From assembly GCA_930367205.1 (NCBI GenBank), contig OV884014.1:110931138-110995137 (forward strand): DNA of 64,000 nt. Reading direction: 5' to 3'. Positions within the stretch are counted from its first letter, which is position 1. Each line of letters starts with the position of its first letter. Shown piece by piece: positions 12,036-22,957 of the stretch. The notes beneath the pieces are model-generated. The model was not told the DNA's origin. It made no database searches and saw only the letters and a program-made list of their open reading frames with translations. Origin of the DNA: Acanthosoma haemorrhoidale. Lineage: Eukaryota; Arthropoda; Insecta; Hemiptera; Acanthosomatidae. Both the position numbers and the translations under genes were made by a program.

Positions 12036-12069
12036 AAGTTAATGAACAGGAGCCAAAGAGAAACAATAC

Positions 12070-12150
12070 TGGCAGGATCGGGATTTGAACCCAAGACCTC
12101 CCCAATATCTAGTCCAGGTGCTGTAGTAAGCTACTGTAAGCTACCCTGCC
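12070..12150 (-). repeat. tRNA-derived SINE or tRNA pseudogene
   Basis: On the minus strand, GGCAGGG pairs with TCCTGCC about 80 bases later, and a near-perfect internal promoter B box, GGTTCAAATCC, sits in a T-arm-like hairpin. The anticodon stem does not pair well and the A box is weak, so a working tRNA gene is unlikely. A tRNA-derived SINE head or decayed tRNA fits better. Confidence 0.55.
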
Positions 12151-12215
12151 TCGAGTGACGACTTGGCCAATACGATTTCTCGCAAAGACTGAACGATGGG
12201 CATACCGGAAACACG

Positions 12216-12378
12216 GTCAATTATTAGACAGAGTTAGTCAATTATTAGACAGAGTTAGTCAATTATTAGACAGATTAAGTCAATTATTAGACAGAGTTAG
12301 TCAATTATTAGACAGATTAAGTCAATTATTAGACAGAGTTACTTACTCAATTATTACACAGAGTTAGTCAATTATGAG
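12216..12378. repeat. 21-bp minisatellite, about 7.5 units
   Basis: The unit CAATTATTAGACAGAGTTAGT is repeated with two variants (GAGTTAGT and GATTAAGT endings) that partly alternate. It lies right after the tRNA-like sequence. The 70-codon open frame across it is a product of the repeat (unit length divisible by three). Confidence 0.93.
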
Positions 12379-13354
12379 TTAGAGGTTATGAGAATTTTTT
12401 TTATTTTTGTATTGACCCCACTAGTATTTATAGTTATCGATAACTGACAACCGAAGAAGAAAAAAAAATCACTGGCAAGGGGGCAAGAAAGTATTGAAGG
12501 TTTTCTAAATTTAGATCATCACCCACGGGAACTTTTTCCTGCCTTAGACGATTCCCTAGGCTATTTCGAGGGGGGCTCCCCCCCCCCCACCACCAATCGA
12601 TATTTAGATTTCTAAAAAATATTTTGCAAATGTACGCTTTAAAAGCAGTCATACCCTACAGAATCAAATATCCCACTATAGCTTCTACCCATTGAAAGTA
12701 TAAATAGCAGATAATCGATTCTTACTAACCTAATGGTAATTTTTACAGTGCCTAAGTGATTCTATAATTGACTTGTTTTGTTTGAGAATTCACATTATGC
12801 TGTGACCTCCAACGAACGTTCATATTTCATCCTGTGACAATCTCGTTCGATCAATTACTATCGTCACGCTGTAAGTCAAAACTGACATTTAAAATTAAAG
12901 TATTAAAATCTAATAAAGCGATAATAGGGTCGAAAAAGGGAAACATCAATGTAGCCTTAGGCCTCTCTCAATGAAGGCTATTAAAATCGTGATCGACAGT
13001 TTGCCAACCACTTACAGTACAGCGATATTTTCAGGTTGCTTTCTTCCGAGGGCATTCAACTCACCTGATTCTGTTTTTATATTCATATATACACCTTAGG
13101 TCGTCTAAATAAGGTACTGATCTATCACGTGATGGACATTTTCAATATGGAAGGACAACCAGTTCAATAAACTTATTCGTTCAAGGATTGATTTCTTCCA
13201 ATGGTCAAAGTCTTAACCTCGGAAATAGTACTTCCTTGATGAACAGTTCTCATCCTATAGAAAAAGAAGAATTGGTTAGCTCTTAGACAGGCTGAAGGCC
13301 ACGAGGCCACGAGGTGGATGAATTCATTCAACGTAGACATATCAAATTCTGCGA
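12379..13354. other. Non-coding stretch, nothing recognised
   Basis: This is AT-rich sequence with a C-run near 12580 and no recognisable coding or RNA feature. Confidence 0.5.
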
Positions 13355-13535
13355 TTCGTTGCAACACCTGACAAAAGCGGTGTTTAACACTATAACCCCC
13401 GCTCCGTTCCCCCATCGATGGCAGGACGCAGTCGAGGCAGGAACGCTTTAAGTTTTAGTTTTTAAGTTTTTTAGTTTGCAAGTTTCCCCTTTTGTAAACT
13501 GAAGGTGAGCCCCATCACCTAGTCCAGTCTTTTGA
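13355..13535 (+). repeat. Dispersed poly(A)-type repeat, partial copy C
   Basis: It shares GTGTTTAACACTATA, CATCGATGGCA and GGTGAGCCCCATCACCT, in the same order, with copies at 18736-19162 and 46319-46706. This copy is more diverged and lacks the conserved 3' tail. Confidence 0.7.
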
Positions 13536-14229
13536 TTATGTAATTTTTAACTTTAATACGATAATTGTTTTGTAATTTATACCCTCCTTACAATGCATAA
13601 GTTATGCAGAAAAAGGAGCCATCCACAACCAATGTATCATATAATGTTGTTTCTAATTTGATGCATAAAACGTTTATAAGAAGGGGTTGAGAAAATAAAA
13701 AAAAAATCATTAACCTATTGACATATGAAAACGATGCAAAAATAATCCGGTATATATCGAGTATTTTAAGTGACACAAAGAGCATTAAATTATAAGCATA
13801 TATATGTACATATAGTCACTGATAAATGTACTTGCCCAGTGAACATACAGAAGATTTACTGCTAAAATAAAGACAAGAATCAATTTTCTTGCTAGCATAT
13901 CTTTTGCCGCAGTGAAGAGAGAACACGAAGTGGTTGTCACTGCTTGATGACTAGCATAAAAAAGCTAGTTCAGTCCTATTGTAGAGTACTATCTAAAACT
14001 ATATATAATATACATAATATTATATGTTGATGACAAACTATTTTAAAATACATACATATGATACCATTGAATCATTATTCATATTATGAGATCCCCCCCT
14101 TCTTATCTTAAAATTCTCGAATGTTCTTAAATGTTTTCTAATTTATTTGCCATTTAATTTATACTTGTTACTCTACCTTGTGAGGCTTATCTGGTTTCTA
14201 TGGAGACCGCATGAAGTATGCGCATTCTA

Positions 14230-15116
14230 TTAGGTTGGCAAGAAAGTGATTTCGGTTTGCAGCAGTAGATGGTGTTATGTTTGTTTCGTTATTCTTTTGT
14301 CATGTTAGAATTTCTTTCTTTTGAGATTTGGTAGTCGATACCTTTAGGTCACCATATAAAGAAATTCCGTGTAATTTTGTTTACAACTGTCAGTTTTAAC
14401 ATGCAGTGCAAAAATAAGCATTTTCGACACATTTTACTTTTTTATTTTCATAAAGGCAAGAAAGTGGCTGAGGCTCACAAACAAATATGTGATGTTTATG
14501 GTGTTGATTGTTTAACAGAACCCACGTGTCAGAATTGGTTTTAAAAATTTCGTTCTGGAGATTTTTCACTGAAAGATGACCAACGTTCTGGTCGACCTTC
14601 TGAAGTTGATGATGATAAAATGAAAGACATAATTGAATCGAATCATCATATAACTGTACGGAAAATTTCAAAACAGTTAAATACATCACACACAACAATT
14701 GAAAATCATATAAGACATCTTGGACTTGTTAAGAAGCTCGATATTTGGGTTCCACCACGACAATGGGAGGCCTCGCACATCTTTAGCAACACGTACGAAA
14801 CTATTGGAGCTTGGTTGGGAAGTGATGTCGCATCCACCCATACAGTACTGTATAACATATTTCGTAGTTTACAAAACTTCTTAAATGGTAAAAATTTCAG
14901 TAATAACGATGACCTCAAATCGTACTTCGTTGAGTTTTTTACTGTTGAGGACCATAAGTTCTATAAGTGCGGGATCATGAAGTTACCAGAAAGATGGCAA
15001 AAGGTCATCGAACAGAATGGAAGATATTTGAGTGATCAAAGTTCATTTTTTGTAGAGAAAAAATTAATTTTTATTTCACACTAAAAAAAACGACTTTACT
15101 TTCTTGCCAACCTCAA
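14230..15116 (+). mobile_element. Internally deleted mariner transposon with TIRs and TA target sites
   Basis: The ends TTAGGTTGGCAAGAAAGT and (inverted) TTGAGGTTGGCAAGAAAGT are flanked by TA at 14228-14229 and 15117-15118. Inside, a transposase frame begins at ATG 14401 and shows the N-terminal helix-turn-helix region, with a TAA in frame near 14542, then a large deletion, then a remnant of the second catalytic Asp region (DNGRPR), frameshifts and the family C-terminus. Length is 887 bp against the roughly 1.3 kb usual for mariners. The catalytic core is incomplete, so it is non-autonomous. The terminal sequence and C-terminal wording point to the cecropia/mori side of the mariner family. 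Confidence 0.93.
14401..15084 (+). pseudogene. Mariner transposase pseudogene
   Basis: The first part reads as the N-terminal DNA-binding domain (about 48 codons before an in-frame stop, then a further 70 codons in the same frame, with the linker-type stretch QRSGRPSEVDDD). After codons for DIWVP the middle of the gene is lost. The DN(A)RPH region survives in another frame, the third catalytic Asp segment is missing, and the reading frame returns for the conserved C-terminus ending in KLIFISH. No functional enzyme can come from it. Confidence 0.9.
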
Positions 15117-15118
15117 TA

Positions 15119-16474
15119 CAATATTACAAGACTGTACGCTTGAAAATGACTGCGATTCGCTCTCCGTGCTCTCATTTTTCCTTTGTTTTTCTTCTTATTT
15201 TTTCTTTTCTGTTCTTCTACTTTAAAGTACGCCTTGAATAATTCGAACTAATGATTATGCAAGTTAAAAATTGCAAAGTTACACCCAAGACTTAAATGGC
15301 TTACATTCACACATACAGGACTAGTAGGATAGATTCCAGGGAGAGGGCATGCATTTACAGCAAGCAGCCTCCTGCATATCTATTCGATATGTTTTAGTGT
15401 GCATCAGCTGCTAACCGGCAGCATGTTGCATGTTGATTAATAGTGTATCTACCACTAACACGATGCCACACGGCCAATGTAGATAATTCTATAAACTACA
15501 ACATCCTCTGCGTTCTGTGGGGGCATGGTCGGTCTTCGCTCTGCCTCCATCTATCTTCCTCGGTCCGGTTTATCTCTTGCTATATTACAATATATTATAT
15601 AGAATAGTTATATGGATAAACAGTGAGAAAAAAATAGTCATCATTAGAACAGGTATGCAAAAATTCATTTCATTCTGTTCGAACAGAGAGTGAACAAAAA
15701 TAGTTTAGTTTTTAGCAAATATTAGATAATATTGACCAATGATTGCATACTCTATTCAACATGACAGACCTGAGTATATAATTGAATTGAATAGTTTATT
15801 GGGAGATCGACCTAGTTCGATGAAATCCTAACAGCTTATTTTTTGTTTTATCAACCAAAGCCGAAATAAACTCTTCATATCGTGTATGTTTCTTTTTAAT
15901 TTACAATTAAATTAATGGCGTTATTGTTTTTATGGGATTTTCATTTGTATGTTCTAGGCCCTCAAGCGGGTGAAGGGAAACTTAGATCCTCCCTGTACAC
16001 TGAGAACCCTGGGTCCATCCATCTTCCTCAACTTTAGACCGATTCCCACAGAACTGTAGCATTCGACCGTTCCTTTCTTCTTCCGCTCTGCCACTCTCCC
16101 TCCTCATATCCGCCATGCTTCATCCTTATGTCCATTCAAAACCAGCTTTTTCCAATAGCTGATTATTATCCATCCTGACGCTCGCTAGCAGAAGCATTAT
16201 ACATTTATTTATTAATACGGCAGTATTTTTTATGCTTATGTTAGAATTACACATACATATTTGTAAATTACATGGTTCTCTTTTTTATATACTATATATT
16301 TATGTTGTTTCTTTTTCTTGCTCATATTTCACCTTTTTTTTTTTATTATTTGTTTTTCACTTTTATTGTTGTACTAATTATTTTATGTTAGCAAGTGAAT
16401 TCATTATTATTATACCATGATGTTATTCTTATATCTCTAAGCTCCCTAATTGATGAATATAATAGCTATAAAAT
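15119..16474. other. Non-coding stretch with a pyrimidine-rich block
   Basis: There is no gene. Positions about 15955-16130 form a GC- and pyrimidine-richer block that shares short matches (CCCACAGAACT followed by TCGACC) with positions 36790-36860 in a GPAT intron. This may mark an old repeat on the minus strand. Confidence 0.4.
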
Positions 16475-16815
16475 AAACATGTAAAGTAATATATACATAT
16501 AACGCTATTACATAAATATACATGTAAAGTAATATATACATATAACGCTATTACATAAATATACATGTAAAGTAATATATACATGTAAAGTAATATATAC
16601 ATATAACGCTATTACATAAATATATATATGTAAAGTAATACATATATACATTCAATGATATTACATAAATATGCATGTAAAGTAATATATCCATACAATG
16701 TTATTACATAAATATACACGTAAAGTAATATATCCATACAATGATATTACACAAATATACATGTAAAGTAATATATACGTATAATAATATTGCATAAATA
16801 TATATAAAAAGTAAT
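16475..16815. repeat. 43-bp AT-rich satellite, block 1
   Basis: There are about eight variant units of roughly 43 bp, built around ACATGTAAAGTAATATATAC and TATTACATAAATATA. Some units are partial duplications. Confidence 0.93.
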
Positions 16816-17397
16816 ATATTGTTGTGATATTAGATATTGTGGAGTTTTTATATAATATTTAATCCAACCTTGAATCAAGAAGGCAAATAAAAACAATTGA
16901 GAGTGAAAAGAAAAAAACAAAAGACAGTCTACTGGTTGTTGTGATGATAGAAACACACACAGAGTTACTCTCTAGTTTGGCCAGTTATAATTAGTATTGT
17001 TGTGGTTGTGATAATGAAAACACACTGAGAATTATACTCATCTAGCTTTGGCATCAGCCCGTAATACATGTTATTAGCTTGAGATTGTGAGTAAGAAAAA
17101 CTTTAAAACTTTGTTGGTTAGTGGTTATTGACTTGAAGCGGAACGGAAGAGAAATAGCACGAAGAGAAGAATTATAAATTTGATTAAAAAGAAGACCATT
17201 GAAGAAGAAAAGGAATCGAATTAATACACAAGTATTTATATAATTAATATAAGTTTATTTTTTTATGTTTGTAAAATTAAATTCATCTTTTTGCCAGATT
17301 TAATTTTGTTAGTAGAACCTAAAAAACATCAGATAATAAGTAAATAAAATAAAGTAAAGGAATAAAAAATAAAATTATCATATAAATAGAAAGAACG
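16816..17397. other. Unique spacer between the two satellite blocks
   Basis: About 580 bp without satellite units divides the two blocks. It has GTTGTGATGATAGAAACACAC and GTTGTGATAATGAAAACACAC as an imperfect internal repeat (near 16937 and 17006). No coding sequence or terminal inverted repeats are obvious. Confidence 0.5.
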
Positions 17398-17702
17398 TAA
17401 TAATATACATATAATGATATTACATAAATGTACATGTAAATTAATATATCCATGCAATGTTATTACATAAATATACATGTAAAGTAATATATACATATAA
17501 TGATATTATATAAATATACATGTAAAGTAATATATGCTTATAATGATATTACATAAATATACATGTAAAGTAATATGTGCGCATAATGATATTACATAAA
17601 TATACATGTAAAGTAATATATACATATAATGATATTACATAAATATACATGTAAAGTAATATATGCGTATAATGATATTACATAAATATACATGTAAAGT
17701 AA
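17398..17702. repeat. 43-bp AT-rich satellite, block 2
   Basis: About seven units of the same 43-bp family as block 1, in the same orientation and more regular, with TGATATTACATAAATATACA as the most constant part. Confidence 0.93.
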
Positions 17703-18735
17703 AACCCCTTTATGTAGAGTTTTAGGTTGCTTGATTTCTAGACAATGGAAAAGTTTTCCGTTTTTGCAATCGGAGGTGATTTTGCTTGACTGCAGAGAGA
17801 TAGCTTGCTAGATTAATGGCAGTTATGCAAGCAATTGTTCAGAGATTCATTGCAGCATTTGATAGTTTCTTATTGCATAAGGCGCCGCTCGTTCGATTTT
17901 CCTCAACTATCGATCTATCTAGTTCACTTGCAATTCCAGAAAAGGCCGTTTTGTTCCTGTCCTTTTGTCACTGGCAGGAAATGTCCTCCTCTAAACAATT
18001 ACTTTTTAGGCACAGATTATAAGCAGATAATTGGCTTACCTTCAATGAGAATTCGTATGTTTAGAACGGTATGAGTAAGGAATTCTATATTAAAGCTTGA
18101 CAATGGGCAAATGGACAAATGTCTCTGCCGCGATGGAATACAATGGGCGTTTTCATTTAGGCAATGGACTGAGAGAGGTTGGTCATCGACTCTCCTATTC
18201 AACTCAAGGTACTTCCGGGATATTTCTGAAGAGAACGTCGATGGACTGTAATGGCCAAATCTTATTGGCCAAGGTAAGTGTTAATCGTGTAGATGCTTCA
18301 GCCATCTTGCTCAACTCCGCAACGGATACGAGAGGATACATTTTGTAAATCGGAAATAACAATGATTAAAACATATGTTAAATAAAATAAGGCAATTATG
18401 ACATCAAAATATATACTGAATTGATAAAAAGTAGGGGGGGGAGGTGAATCGATATTTGTAAACGTGATTATGTTTTGTAGTGACAAAGAAAATAAATAAG
18501 CTTTGGCGTTCTCCCTAAATTTGAACAGAATGCGACTTCTCTCAGAGATATCGTGGAATAGAGAGAGTACCTGCCTCCGCGTCCAGGCATCGACTTCTAG
18601 CGATAAAGATTCGCCAAAGGTAGCGATATTTTCCCCTGCGAATGCGTAAACACACGAATAATGACGAACAGTCACGATGGTCACCGTTGCCCGACTTAAA
18701 TGGTCATTGTAAAATGTTGTCACATTTTAATATAC
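17703..18735. other. Non-coding stretch, no gene recognised
   Basis: Open frames of 60-140 codons occur on both strands (for example minus 18298-18723), but none carries a recognisable motif and the longest runs into the adjacent dispersed repeat. Positions 18500-18680 are somewhat GC-richer. Confidence 0.4.
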
Positions 18736-19162
18736 CACCCGTTGCTTGGTGTGCCGTCGGTGGGTGTGTTCGTCCGCCGGAGACACATCAAGTTTTTTTA
18801 CTCGTTGCAGCAGCTGACAAACCCAGTGTTTAACACTATGGCCCCACCACCCCTCCCGCATCGATGGCAACAGACTGTCGGGGAAAATTAGGTTAAGAAT
18901 TAGTATGTAAGTTAGTTTTAACTTTGCTCAAAAAGGTGAGCCCCATCATCTGTATTACAGTCAGTTCAGTCCAGTCACGTATAATGTGTATCATTATACT
19001 TGTTTATTCCATTATATAATTTTTATAAAATATCAAAACCTGTTCATAATATAGCGATGTTACAGGAAATACAAAAATAATTTGTAAATAGATTCGCCTG
19101 AGGATCTATAATTGTATACAGTTATCTGTAAATTTCAAGGGGCTATGAAAGAAAAAAAAATT
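18736..19162 (+). repeat. Dispersed poly(A)-tailed retroposon, copy A
   Basis: This copy, about 427 bp, aligns along nearly all its length with 46319-46706, starting at CACCCGTTGCTT and ending in an A-run after GGGGCTATGAAAG. The A-rich 3' end with a fixed boundary in both copies suggests a retroposed sequence (5'-truncated LINE or SINE) on the plus strand. Confidence 0.8.
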
Positions 19163-20130
19163 TTAATATACATAATCGAATAGGCAGGTATTTGCCATAG
19201 TTTAGAATAGGAAATACTGTGTCGCCCCCTGTTCTCATAAGTGTAGCAGGATTCGGCATTGAATCGGAAAACTTAAGATTGCCCAATTATAAATATAAAT
19301 AAAACAATATAACAGACTAATGTCCTACAATTTACCTGTTAAAAATAAATACATATTTGTCTTCATTAAGATAAGATGATCCTCTAAAGATGATCTTTTT
19401 TTTTGTCAGACAAATACATTTTTCTTCGTTTTTTTCTCGAATAATGAAAACATATCGATGCCTAACTTGGGTGATTACCAAACCTTTTTCGAAAGTTCCT
19501 TTATTGGTATAAAGCACCTCTACTTCTAATCAGCTATTAATATCTCCTCATTTTTTCCTCAAAGCTAGAAACCCTCAAATGTTTTTATCAATATACCTGT
19601 TCTAGTCTTTGTCAGCCGCTCAATGACAAAATTTGTCTGTGAAATTCTGTCAGATGAAATTTCACCTGGGTTATTGAAAAGAACTATAAAATCGACTTCA
19701 TTTTTTAATCACAATTAATGGAAGTGTCCCCAAGACTTCTGCACAGACATGTGGAGGTGGGGACAGCTTCCAAAGACCGAAATGGTATAACAAAGTGTGT
19801 GCTATTGGTGTAGAAAACTCTATTATAATTATGTAGACGAAGGCATATGACCATACATATACTACCCTGAAGGTATTTTGGCCGACCCTAGTGCTGGGGC
19901 TATTTAAGGGCCAAATTCCTGGCGACCACATCACTACAAGTAATCCTTGCGTGAACCCATCCATCCGGTATTTTTGTCTATATTACTTCTAATATACACA
20001 GCCCAATGTTAGTTATAAGTATTATCTCCTTAAAAACTATCTCTGATACCGAACAAGGAGCAGTTTTCATAAATTTAATGAACATTTGCTTGGGTTTAGG
20101 CAAAAAATAAACCATCCTACCACTAATGAC
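19163..20130. other. Non-coding stretch, nothing recognised
   Basis: AT-rich, with short spurious frames (minus 19698-19964, minus 19978-20205). Part of it may belong to the pogo-like element that ends at 20597, but I cannot see that element's 5' end. Confidence 0.4.
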
Positions 20131-20139
20131 CAATCGAAA

Positions 20140-20597
20140 TTTTAGATCCGTCCGAGGACGTTGATGGTGAAGATGGAGAGGGCGATGAAGATGATGTACC
20201 AACAATTATTGCTAAAGTTGCTAAACAATACGTGAACAACGTGTGCCATTTTTTAGCAAAATCAGATGTTGATACGAACACTCTTGACAAAGCAATTGAC
20301 AATACCCGTCTGCAAGGATTGCGTCAAAAAGAAAATTACGGATTTTTTTCGAAAAAATGTTTGATTGGTGTTTATTTAATCTAGAGCATAAGTATGTACA
20401 TGTTTTTTATTGCATGTATTGTTTATTGTTTAGTTTAGTATTAAGCAGTGTTTATTGCATAACTTTTATCCTTACTACATTGTACATACTTCTTAATACA
20501 TACATGTTTGCATTAATACGTTTTTTAATTGTGTACTCCCGATAATTCGTACCAAACTGTCAGTCCCTTGACAATACGAATTATCGGGATTCTACTG
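20140..20597 (+). mobile_element. Pogo/Tigger-like DNA transposon, 3' end with transposase C-terminus
   Basis: From about 20146, a plus-strand frame reads a Glu/Asp-rich stretch followed by a C-terminal region with the segment LRQKENYGFFSKK and a stop at about 20385. This resembles the C-terminal tail of Tigger/jerky-type transposases (typically ...KQTTITDFF...). About 150 bases later the pair CCCGATAATTCGTA / TACGAATTATCGGG forms an inverted pair, and the sequence ends ATTCTACTG followed by TA, as in pogo elements with TA target sites. The 5' part and catalytic domain are not visible. Confidence 0.65.
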
Positions 20598-21687
20598 TAC
20601 AGAATGCAACCAGTGTTGCCCAATCCCCAATTACAAATGTCCCTTTTAAAACAAACCAACTGCGGCGCCCTCAGGACTGAGATATAAAAGTCAAGAACAT
20701 CTGTTGCATGAGATTTACTACAATGGGACTTGTTCTATTTTAATATCCAGCTGTTGAAATTCATTTACAAATACACCACTTTACTACGATATGTTTGGCA
20801 GTTGGCCAGCCTGGGTTTATACTTCACGCTGCTCTCTCGTTCGAGCGGGCTATTGACATTGCCTAGAGAGTTACTGCGTCTTCGTGCGTGTCTGAAACAG
20901 TTACATTTCGTCGTTTACTTCATTTTTCTATTGAGGAATGAAGAGTTTAAAAAAAAAAAAAATCTTATAAAACTCGACTAGTTTCAGTAGATGTAGCTAA
21001 GGGTTTTGTTAGAATATATCGACTTGGGTTCATGAAAAACAGTTATGTTTTAATAAAGTTTACATACTAAGCATATCTGCATCATTAAACATTTGTTTTT
21101 TAAGTACAATTCATGGGCTGGTTGTCTTTCTCAGCTTCATGTAAACCTAACCCTTTCCACGTCTAGCACACTGTCATTTTCTTCAAAAATTATATTCTTT
21201 TATGTACACATCTTCAAAAAATTGATTTACCATTAATTATTTAGTAATCTTATTCCACGCTCACCTTATTTACAAAATAATTTTTATTATTGAATAAAAA
21301 ACATTTTTTGTTAGCATTAGCTGTTTATATTTCCCGTTAGCAGATATTAACATCTTTATTTCTTATACGAATTTTATAACAGACTAGCAGACTCTTTTTT
21401 ACACTGGGTCTAATATATGTTGTTGTACCTGTTTCATCAAATATCTATTTATCATTTATAGTTTATCAACTCATCAACTCTCCTTTAGTTTTGTATGTTT
21501 TACCTGCCTTTAAACCATTGTCGCAAGTTCTTAGCAATCGTGTTTAACAACCACACTCTTTTTATTTCATCAGGACCTGATCACGAAAAATGTTTGAACA
21601 TAATGTTCAACATAACTCACGTATGTATAACATAATTCGAGATTGCTGGCCCACTCGACTTTTCCGTCAAGCTGAAACACATATAAA
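20598..21687. other. Non-coding stretch, nothing recognised
   Basis: This is AT-rich sequence. A small open frame at 20730-20981 has no recognisable domain. Confidence 0.5.
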
Positions 21688-22030
21688 GTGTGTCCCAGAA
21701 TTAACGCAAGATTTGATTTAAATATAAAACACAGTTTTTAGTATTTTTGGTGTTATTTTTTTATTGAATTATGAAGTAAATAGGATAGGGTTATTTATGG
21801 AATAACACATCGGGCAAATGGCCTCCACGACTTTGCTGGCACATACGCACTCTTTCGTCGAAATTATCAATGAACATTTGGCATAAATGTGGTTGAATTT
21901 CGTTGAATTTCCTCTTTTAATGCACCGGTGGATGTGGGCTTGTTGAGATACACCTTTGACTTCAAATAACCCCATAAAAAGAAATCTAAAGGTGTTAAAT
22001 CACACGATCTAGGGGGCCAATTCTGATCAT
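21688..22030 (-). mobile_element. Mariner-like (IS630/Tc1 superfamily) fragment with transposase C-terminus
   Basis: Minus-strand translation reads DQNWPPRSCDLTPLDFFLWG and then YLKSKVYLNKP, the conserved C-terminal block around the last catalytic acid of Tc1/mariner-superfamily transposases. A one-base frameshift breaks the frame before the terminal segment, which ends in GGHLPDVLFHK and a stop. Beyond that, the end sequence AGAATTAACGCAAGATTTGA is shared with the split copy at 3801-3883/11737-12035. The N-terminal two thirds are missing. Confidence 0.88.
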
Positions 22031-22860
22031 TTATTAATAATTTATTAAAAAAAAAAATAATTTAAATAAAAATTGAATCTTAAAAATCAGCTTAATTAAT
22101 TAATCTCTGGTGGTACGACTCCCATCGGGAGTCCGTTCGAGAATAAGTCATACCGCAATACCGGGTCAACCCGCACATAGGTGGAGCAAACCCCTAGCAC
22201 TCCGTCATTCCCCAAAAAATTGACTAATCTTAGTGCATTTGTCGAGAGAATTAAAAAAAAAGGCGCTTTGAAATATCTCATTCGGATTAATCTACAGCCT
22301 ATTGTTAAGCGATTTGTTACATAATTCTTCTCGTGAAAGTCTTTAGTTCCTTTGTTAATTACATAAAAAAACCCAGCCTCTAGAAAAGATGTAACAAATT
22401 GTTTGTAGATTTGATAATATGCACATTGCGTATTAAAAATAATACAAATTTCACGATGGGGTATGATAATGAATTGAGGGGGGGGGTGCCGGCGCACAGA
22501 AATATCTGTATTATAATTACAAATAATATAGTTTATAATATAATAAAATAATATTATAGTGTATTAATATAGTTTACTCCACATATTATACTATACATTT
22601 TTAGAGTTATGTATTTGTATTTAGAATCTTGGGGGTATCTCTAATGCCACTGATTGATAAAAGATGATTTATCGTGCCAGTAAAGCTTCATTCGTAGATA
22701 AACGTTCTACAATATGGCTGAAAGAAAACAGCATTATTAAGAAACGACAAACAAGAATAAATGATTAGACTTGGGTATTTATAGAAATTGGCATGGCGTG
22801 ATCTCTCAGTGCTGTCTAAATTTAAAACGCAGCAAAATCCACTCGATCCCAACCTGCTCG
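22031..22860. other. Non-coding stretch with an unrecognised minus-strand open frame
   Basis: A 133-codon minus-strand frame (22497-22096) spans most of the stretch. I recognise no domain, the composition is unremarkable, and it lies beside transposon debris. It may be a relic of a mobile element. A G-run of 8 lies near 22483. Confidence 0.35.
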
Positions 22861-22862
22861 GG

Positions 22863-22896
22863 TATAAGCAGCGATGAAACCTCTACTCCAGGAGTC
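22863..22896 (+). promoter_or_regulatory. Candidate TATA box and initiator for the GPAT gene
   Basis: TATAAG at 22863-22868 in a locally GC-richer context is followed, 33 bases later, by GTCATGT with an initiator-like TCA whose A is 22896. The spacing is right for an insect TATA/Inr promoter. This is inference from sequence only. Confidence 0.35.
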
Positions 22897-22957
22897 ATGT
22901 TAGCAGAGAACACACTGTATTATTGTTCTGTTCATTTCGATATTTTCTGAGAGCTAG
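22896..22957 (+). other. Candidate 5'UTR exon of the GPAT gene
   Basis: Downstream of the candidate promoter, the sequence ends in TAG followed by GTAAAGT at 22958, a good splice donor. It would join the acceptor TTTGTAG at 24411-24417, directly before the GPAT start codon. An ATG at 22897 opens a short upstream frame that stops just before the donor, so it could act as a uORF. Confidence 0.35.

Noticed and set aside
12070..12150. A functional tRNA gene on the minus strand
   Set aside because: Acceptor ends and the B box fit, but the anticodon stem does not pair and the A box is weak.
12155..12367. 70-codon frame with repeated QLLDRVS units
   Set aside because: The 21-bp minisatellite unit is divisible by three, which keeps any frame open; not a protein.
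16475..17702. CRISPR-like array
   Set aside because: Units follow one another without unique spacers, are variable, and lie in animal nuclear DNA; this is a satellite.
18298..18723. 141-codon minus-strand frame
   Set aside because: No recognisable domain, and it lies in repeat-rich DNA next to the dispersed repeat; not enough to call a gene.
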